DNA of 64,000 nucleotides from Eucalyptus grandis (Eukaryota; Streptophyta; Magnoliopsida; Myrtales; Myrtaceae). Of this stretch, positions 58,391 through 64,000 are shown piece by piece; within the stretch, counting starts at the first letter, position 1, and every line of letters begins with the position of its first letter. Both the position numbers and the translations under genes were made by a program. The notes beneath the pieces were generated by a model, which worked only from the letters and a program-made list of their open reading frames with translations, was not told the DNA's origin and searched no databases. The stretch spans positions 47,289,738 through 47,353,737 of the forward strand of contig NC_052612.1 of the NCBI RefSeq assembly GCF_016545825.1. Direction: 5' to 3'.

Positions 58391-58588
58391 AAGAGTAGTG
58401 GAAGTCAAATCACGTGGTTTTAGGGAGGGATAGTATTCGAAGTAAGTAGTGCCCACTGGCCGCCATAAAAGACGTCAAACTTATTACAACCTCGTCATAT
58501 GTTGTTCCGTCAATCGAGAGATTTTCTTTAATTTATATATTCAACACAACACTACAAAATCATAACAATCGTCTAATAATGATCCAAA

Positions 58589-58834
58589 ATGGCAAACACG
58601 TCAAAGCCGCCGGTGTTGTTTAAGTTTTTCTCCTTTTCTTTTGTCTTTTTGCTGTATTTGGTATATATTTTCTTCTACTGTCTTCGACTCTACGGTCATA
58701 GAGGAAGAGAGAGGCAAAGAAAAAGTTTGTGCATGGCGGGTGCCGTACGTGACGCTTGCACATCTGTCAACCGCGGCGCTGCAGCCACTAAGCGTTCGAG
58801 GAGAACTTCTATCTCACCATACATAGGGTTTTGA
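58589..58834 (+). CDS. Small conserved ORF block, copy 3: intact 81-codon hypothetical protein
   Basis: I do not recognise it. It begins MANTSKPPVLFKF in a good plant start context (AAAATGGC). A hydrophobic stretch at residues about 10-33 (rich in F, L, V, Y) could be a signal anchor. A basic segment RLYGHRGRERQRK follows, then a Ser/Ala/Arg-rich end (AGAVRDACTSVNRGAAATK, then SISPYIGF) and a TGA at 58832-58834. The same DNA block occurs at 30827-31051 (start lost) and 37973-38226 (frameshift), always on the plus strand, between the U-box promoter spacer and the next U-box 3' flank. Only this copy is open. It could be a real small protein, or just conserved because the duplication is recent. 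Confidence 0.35.
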   Translation: MANTSKPPVLFKFFSFSFVFLLYLVYIFFYCLRLYGHRGRERQRKSLCMAGAVRDACTSVNRGAAATKRSRRTSISPYIGF

Positions 58835-58946
58835 CATGTAAATCGCTCATATTAACATATGTAAGATGGATGATAAGAATGACTAATCATGTCATGGAAC
58901 ATCATTCATTTTTTTTATCTTTTTATGGATAGTTAGAAATTTACAA

Positions 58947-61674
58947 CCATCTTGGAGGTGAACCATCAAGCAAAATGATAAACACAAACTCTCTCAAGTC
59001 CTATCAATCTCAACTTGTAACTCAATTCAACATGCAATTAATCTAAGTTATGAGTGGATTAGACACCTAAATAAAATGTGAGATTACATTTTATTTTGGG
59101 AAATTTTTTATGAATTCGGGAACTTGATTACTCTAAATTAATCTAACATGATACATTTTTCTTTATTTCGAAAATGTTTTACATAAGTCTTTACCAGTTT
59201 TTATCTTATGCCACTAATATGTGAGAGGTGATTATATGGGTGCACAACAATTAAGTAGCATTTAATAATCAAAATAATAAATACATTATTGGAAAGATTT
59301 AAAAACATGGAATGCATGAGCAACCAGACTTAGACTTAGGAAACAAACATGCAATAATTAATACATTTTTATTCGTGAAAATTTTGATGAACATGACTAA
59401 TACATGATCTAAGCTATAAGTGGTAATCCAGATGCAATGTCAACTGATTGCTTTTGGGCTTTATTGTTTATGAAATGAACTCCCTAAATGCAACATGGAC
59501 GTGACTCAATTAATGCACCTAATCTAATATGCATCGATGAGCTAACATAAAGTCCTAAATGTCATGTATAATATGCTATAATGAATTTACTATATGAAAT
59601 GCTATTGAATTAATTATTAATGAATTTACTATAATAAATGCTTTTTGTATTTTTATGTTTTTTTATGTTTACGAAAACAACTTACTAGGACCCTATATTT
59701 GAACTAATGAACTAGCCATTAATATTGAACTATATATAATGCGAATGATGCATGTAATGCAATTAATAACTATCTTTTTTCTTTTTTCTGAATGCGGATG
59801 TCTCGTTTCGCCAGTCGGCTACAGTTGATCAGGTCAGTCCTTCATGCCATCCAAGCATACTGGGCTAGTGTATTTATTTTACCTGCAACAGTCTTGGATG
59901 AAATCGAAAAAATTCTTAGACAATTCCTATGGAAATGCCCGGAGTTGGGAAGAGGGTATGCAAAGGTCTCATGGAAAGACATGTGTTGCCCAAAAAGAAG
60001 AGGGGGCCTTGGCATCCGTAGGCTTCGGGAGCATAACAATGCCGCCATGTTAAAACATATATGGATCCTGTTTGCCGATAAAGAATCTTTATGGTGCAAA
60101 TGGATTCACTCAACCTTCTCAAAAATGTAGAATTTCTGGGTGGCCAAAAAGCTGACATGTTGTTCATGGGCTTGGAAGAAGATCCTCCGACTCAAGACTG
60201 AGTTTCAAAGCTCCTTCTATTAGAAAATCGGGGATGGTTACTCAGTGTCCCTTTGGTTTGATAACTAGCACCCCAAGGGTCCTCTGAACTTGTATTTTCC
60301 GGACTCAGCCATATATACATCTGGCCTATCTAGGCAAGTGACGGTGACGGACCTATTCACCAACCGTGGAGCTTTGACCGAGTTGGTCTTGGACTCTTGG
60401 GTGGAACCCCTTTCCACCCTTTCTCACCTTTCCGATCGTTTTGGTTGGAAGGGAAACACCTCTCACGTGTTCACGGTGGCCTCCGCTTGGGATTTGACTA
60501 GGAGGAGGAAGACTCGAGTCTCCTAGCACACGTTCATATGGAACAACTCGATCACTCCAAGGTACCAACTAAACCTTTGGTTTATTGCCAAACGCAAGCT
60601 TCCTACCCAAGCTCTATTATTATCTTATAGTATGATAGATAATGCCTTGTGTCCCTTCTACAATGAGGTGCCGGATTCCATAGACCACCTATTTTTTCAA
60701 TGCCACATCTCTACTAGCATCGCCTTCTTTGGGCCTCCAAATGCAATTTGCCGTGGCGGAACAGTTCATGGGTTGAGAACCTCAACTAGGCCGTCTCCTT
60801 CCTTGCGGGCAAGGACTTTTACAAGTGCATTGCTCGCTTCTCTTTTGGTGCTCTTTGTTATTTTATTTGGAAGCATATGAATGACATCCTCTTTAGAGAG
60901 TAGCGCTTATCCATTCCAGCGGTGAAGAATCAACTTATCAAAGTTGTCGGAAACAAGGCCACCACCTTCGGGAGTGTGGATGATACTTATAGAAACTGGA
61001 GATTGCGGTGTGGCGAGGTATTGATCCTATCATTTTTTCAGCTAGGAGTCTTCTACTTCGGCAGGGCCCTAGCTTGGTGTTTGCTGTCTAGATACCCTTC
61101 CTCCGTGTGGGTGCTTCCTTGATGGCTCTTCATTTTTTATGTTGGCGGATGTGGGCATAGATTGTGCTTCATTTGGCCTTCTGTGGCCTCCCGCTGCTTT
61201 CCTTTTCCTTTCGCCATTGTTTTGGTTGTTTCTTCTTCCTCAGGCCCGCTCTTACCGTCCTCTTTTGCATTCGGCTCCATTCCACTCACTCTGACTATCA
61301 TTTTGTCTTGTTGAGTGCAAGTTTTGTGGTGCTGAATCTTTTGTAATTGTTCGTTCAAGCTATATATTCTTACCCTTTACCCAAAAAAAAAAAAAAAATA
61401 CCAACTAATTAAAGCTAAGTCTTCATGCAATCTAGATTGAACCCTAATAATTTTTTTATATTATATTATTATAACAGTTATGCATTATTCGTAATCTATA
61501 CGCATTTTAGATTAAGATGCATTGTTCTAAGTATATAAACCTGAGTTATGGATGCGCCCTAAACTCTAAAGATACTCACGAAATACAAGTTATGATAGGA
61601 AATAATCACATGATTGATAACTTGCTAAAGCGAATCAACCATAGCAAGCCACGCAAAACAATGTTGGGGGTTCG
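58947..61674. mobile_element. Long LTR-like repeat (family G), copy 3, with LINE insertion
   Basis: Matches 38340-39616 in the same order (GTCCTATCAATCTCAACTT, TAGACACCTAAATAAAAT, ATGCATGTAATGCAATTAAT, then CTAATTAAAGCTAAGTCTTC). It is interrupted by a LINE at about 59797-61398 and ended by a copia LTR at 61675. Confidence 0.6.
59797..61398 (+). mobile_element. 5'-truncated LINE (L1-type) with poly-A tail
   Basis: Encodes only the C-terminal end of an L1-type RT protein. 59792-60130 reads SRLQLIRSVLHAIQAYWAS and RRGGLGIRRLREHNNAAM, a signature of the plant LINE region after the RT fingers. A broken zf-RVT-like region follows (IDHLFFQCHIS near 60670, with the Cys/His pattern C-F-C-H). The 3' end is an A-run (61382-61398). 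Stops and frameshifts make it inactive. The 5' border is set where homology to 39316 stops; no clear TSD. Confidence 0.82.
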
Positions 61675-64000
61675 TGTTGGACGCAAGTTGCACCATCCCA
61701 AGATCTCCATAACTAGAACAAAAACATACATAATTGAATAGAAAGATTAATGCACCTATTTTAGAATCCATCGTTCTTGAAGCGAAAGCAGAAACACAAT
61801 GTTCCAGGCACAAGTCATTATCCTCTATTACCCTTTGTATCACTGACTCAATGAAGCGGCCCCCTTACGTTTAGCGTTAGGTAAACGCTTCTTAGGTGAC
61901 GATACATGTGAGAATTTGGGTTAGAGGAGAGACTTGAGCACTATTTATAGAGTTTCCAGCCAGACTCCCTCATTACAAGCCAAGCTCAACTTGGCCCACA
62001 CTAGCCAGTCCATATTAGACTAATTAAGAAACATTCTATCTCACCTTAGACCAACCATGTTTTACGGTAACCGTAAAAACAGTAAATTACAATATCAATT
62101 AATGTAGTCCACATTAGGAAAACTCTTACATTATCCCACTTGGACTATATTAATTGAAATCGTACCGTATGTGTGCACATTTGGTCTAGAGATAATTTTT
62201 AATAGTCAATCATATCCCATAAAGTCTTAAACACCGAATCATTGCGGTAACTACATGTATACACACATAGCCTTCCATGGTCACGAATGTTCTCAACCTT
62301 ATTGATATAGATTCAATATAGTAGTGTGGCAAATGGATAACATCTCTCATAGAGAGATCCCATTTGTCAATCATCATTCTCTTACCTTAAGTGTCACAAA
62401 AAAAAAAAAAAAAAAAACTTGTGCCACTAGAGAATGTTTTTATGATTCCATGAACCCACATATGTCTTGTCCTTACGGTTAACCTTTATTTATGTATAAT
62501 AAGACATATGGACAAGACTAATAACCAGATGCCCCTAGCTTTCACTCAAGGTTTATACAATACATTGAGACTTTATCGATATGTATACAACATAATAACA
62601 ACACATTTAAAATATTTTATTGAATGCAAAAGTTGATACATATCAAACCGTTACAAAGTGTAATGAACACAGATGATACATTTATCAAAATAAAGCCAAA
62701 ATAGCTCCCACTAAACAACATCATCTCATAATGCTCTTAGGCCCATGCTAATGACATGTCGCTCAAATACATATGGGTGTAGGCCTTTAATCAGTGGATT
62801 TGCAACCATATCATCTATGAATATATGTTATATTATTATGTCACATTTTTGTACCGTTTCCTTTTAGTCAAAAATTTTGACCACCATATATTTAGACCCC
62901 TTGAGACCTCTGTAGTAAATAAATAATACTACAAATTTGTTATCTCAACACAACCGTATGGATCTATCCATAAAGTTAAAACAATTAACTCATCATGAGG
63001 TTCTGGAACCTAAAAGCCCAAATAATAGTCTAAAAGAATGTTACTAACACTGCTTACATAATAGAAGATGATAAAGAATTTTATTTACTGCACTTTCTGC
63101 TAATATAAATATGTATTCCGTTATTGATTGCATGTCATCTAAACAGCTAACAAAGTTTACATCTAAATACCCTACTAACTGCAATAATTGAACATGTCTA
63201 TAAATTAGCATATAATCTCTTGTCATTTTTAAGTACCTTAAAATCTTCTTGACAACAATCCAGTGATCGCATCCTGGATTTAATTGATTTTTGCCTAGAA
63301 GTTCCATCGAAAAGACGATATTTAGTCTAGTGCAAATTTGAGCATACATTATACTTTTAAATGCATTGACACAAGGTACACAATTTAACTAGATTTTCTC
63401 AATATCTAAATAAGAATAATGTGATAGATTCAGTTCATCACATTTAACAACATAAGCAATTCCTGGCTTGTAATGATAAATATTGTATATTTCCAAAATG
63501 CGATCAGCAAATGTCCTCTGAGAAAATCTAATATAATATGGCGAAAACAATCCTTACGAATCTCAGTACAAAGGATAAAAGATGTCATGCCTCAAGGTCA
63601 CTACTAATAAGCAAAATATCACGTACATAGTGTATAAGAAAATAAATTTCCTCCCCGCTGACCTTGCAGTATATATTAAATTACTTTGTTCCAAATTGAA
63701 CAAAATAACAATACTATGAAATTTTAATAATAATGTCTAGAAACTTGCTTAAAAACTATGAATAAAACTTTTCAGTTTACACACAAGTTTACTTGAATCT
63801 GCTGCAAAATCCTCCAGTTGCACTATATAGATTTTGTATCTATTTAACGTAACTCCAAATAAAAAAGAGCTATTAATGCCACGTTCACTCTGAAAGAATA
63901 TGTAAAGAAATAATTATTTATTCACTATAAACTATCCACCCCTCTTTCAAAGTGAAAACTTTATCATCTTTTATGGCATCTAATCACATACTTGATTGAG
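61675..64000 (-). mobile_element. Copia-4 element, 3' part (continues past window)
   Basis: Minus strand. The 3' LTR is 61675-62130 (456 bp, TGTTGGACGC...AACTCTTACA), almost the same as the solo LTR at 28549-29026. A purine-rich tract on the minus strand (AGTCCAAGTGGGATAA, 62131-62146) abuts it. Beyond lie decayed RNase H and RT remnants. The 5' half is outside the window. Confidence 0.85.
62720..63349 (-). pseudogene. Copia-4 RNase H / RT C-terminal remnant
   Basis: The 63349-63044 frame reads MYAQICTRLNIVFSMELLGK, then NQLNPGCDHWIVVKKILRYL and KMTRDYMLIY. This is the standard copia connection between RT and RNase H. The rest towards 62720 is out of frame, with the usual end (HMGL-type) only faintly visible. 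63350-64000 is AT-rich decayed pol with no long frame. Confidence 0.75.

Overview
The window is nuclear DNA of a flowering plant, most likely a woody eudicot. The evidence is spliced GT-AG genes, a plant-type VIRILIZER gene, PUB22/23-type U-box genes, and dense LTR-retrotransposon and Mutator-type MITE insertion. The U-box and repeat style would suit Myrtales, but I cannot fix the species from the sequence.

Layout. (1) 111-9922, plus strand: the 3' part (about 21 exons) of the VIRILIZER gene, a scaffold subunit of the mRNA m6A methyltransferase complex. Its 5' end lies outside the window. (2) About 10545-58840: a direct tandem array of U-box (PUB22/23-like) E3 ligase genes, all on the minus strand and tail-to-tail with VIRILIZER. 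There are four copies: A (10600-11879), B (split, 18868-21928), C (32184-33404) and D (50447-51671). Each unit carries the same downstream flank, gene, GA-repeat leader, TATA box, a promoter inverted repeat with G-box cores, and a long upstream spacer. A fifth unit starts near 58839 and is broken at once. Every copy has at least one frameshift relative to its sisters. C is closest to intact, with only its C-terminal tail shifted.

(3) The array is filled with transposons, many with clean target-site duplications (TSDs). Copia-1 (12115-17736) sits between the TATA box and ATG of copy A, and one of its LTRs holds a nested solo LTR. A solo LTR (19937-21799), itself carrying a MITE, cuts the U-box of copy B. 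Copia-3 (22195-27052) lacks its 5' LTR. A nearly complete SIRE-type copia element (39675-48577) has TSD CGTAA. There are solo LTRs at 28549-29026, 36680-37658, 49590-50067 and 53974-54481. Several MITEs have 9-bp TSDs. Three copies of an old long LTR-like repeat (38340-50275, 52359-55453, 58947-61674), a 5'-truncated LINE (about 59797-61398) and the 3' part of a fourth copia element (61675 to the window end) complete the set.

(4) The spacer holds a small, possibly coding block in three copies (about 30827-31051, 37973-38226, 58589-58834). Only the last has an intact 81-codon frame with a hydrophobic segment and a basic tail. It is the least explained candidate gene here.

Functionally, only VIRILIZER is clearly a working gene. 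The U-box array looks like a tandem defence/stress-ligase family decaying through indels and transposon insertion. Some copies may still express truncated or tail-altered ligases.
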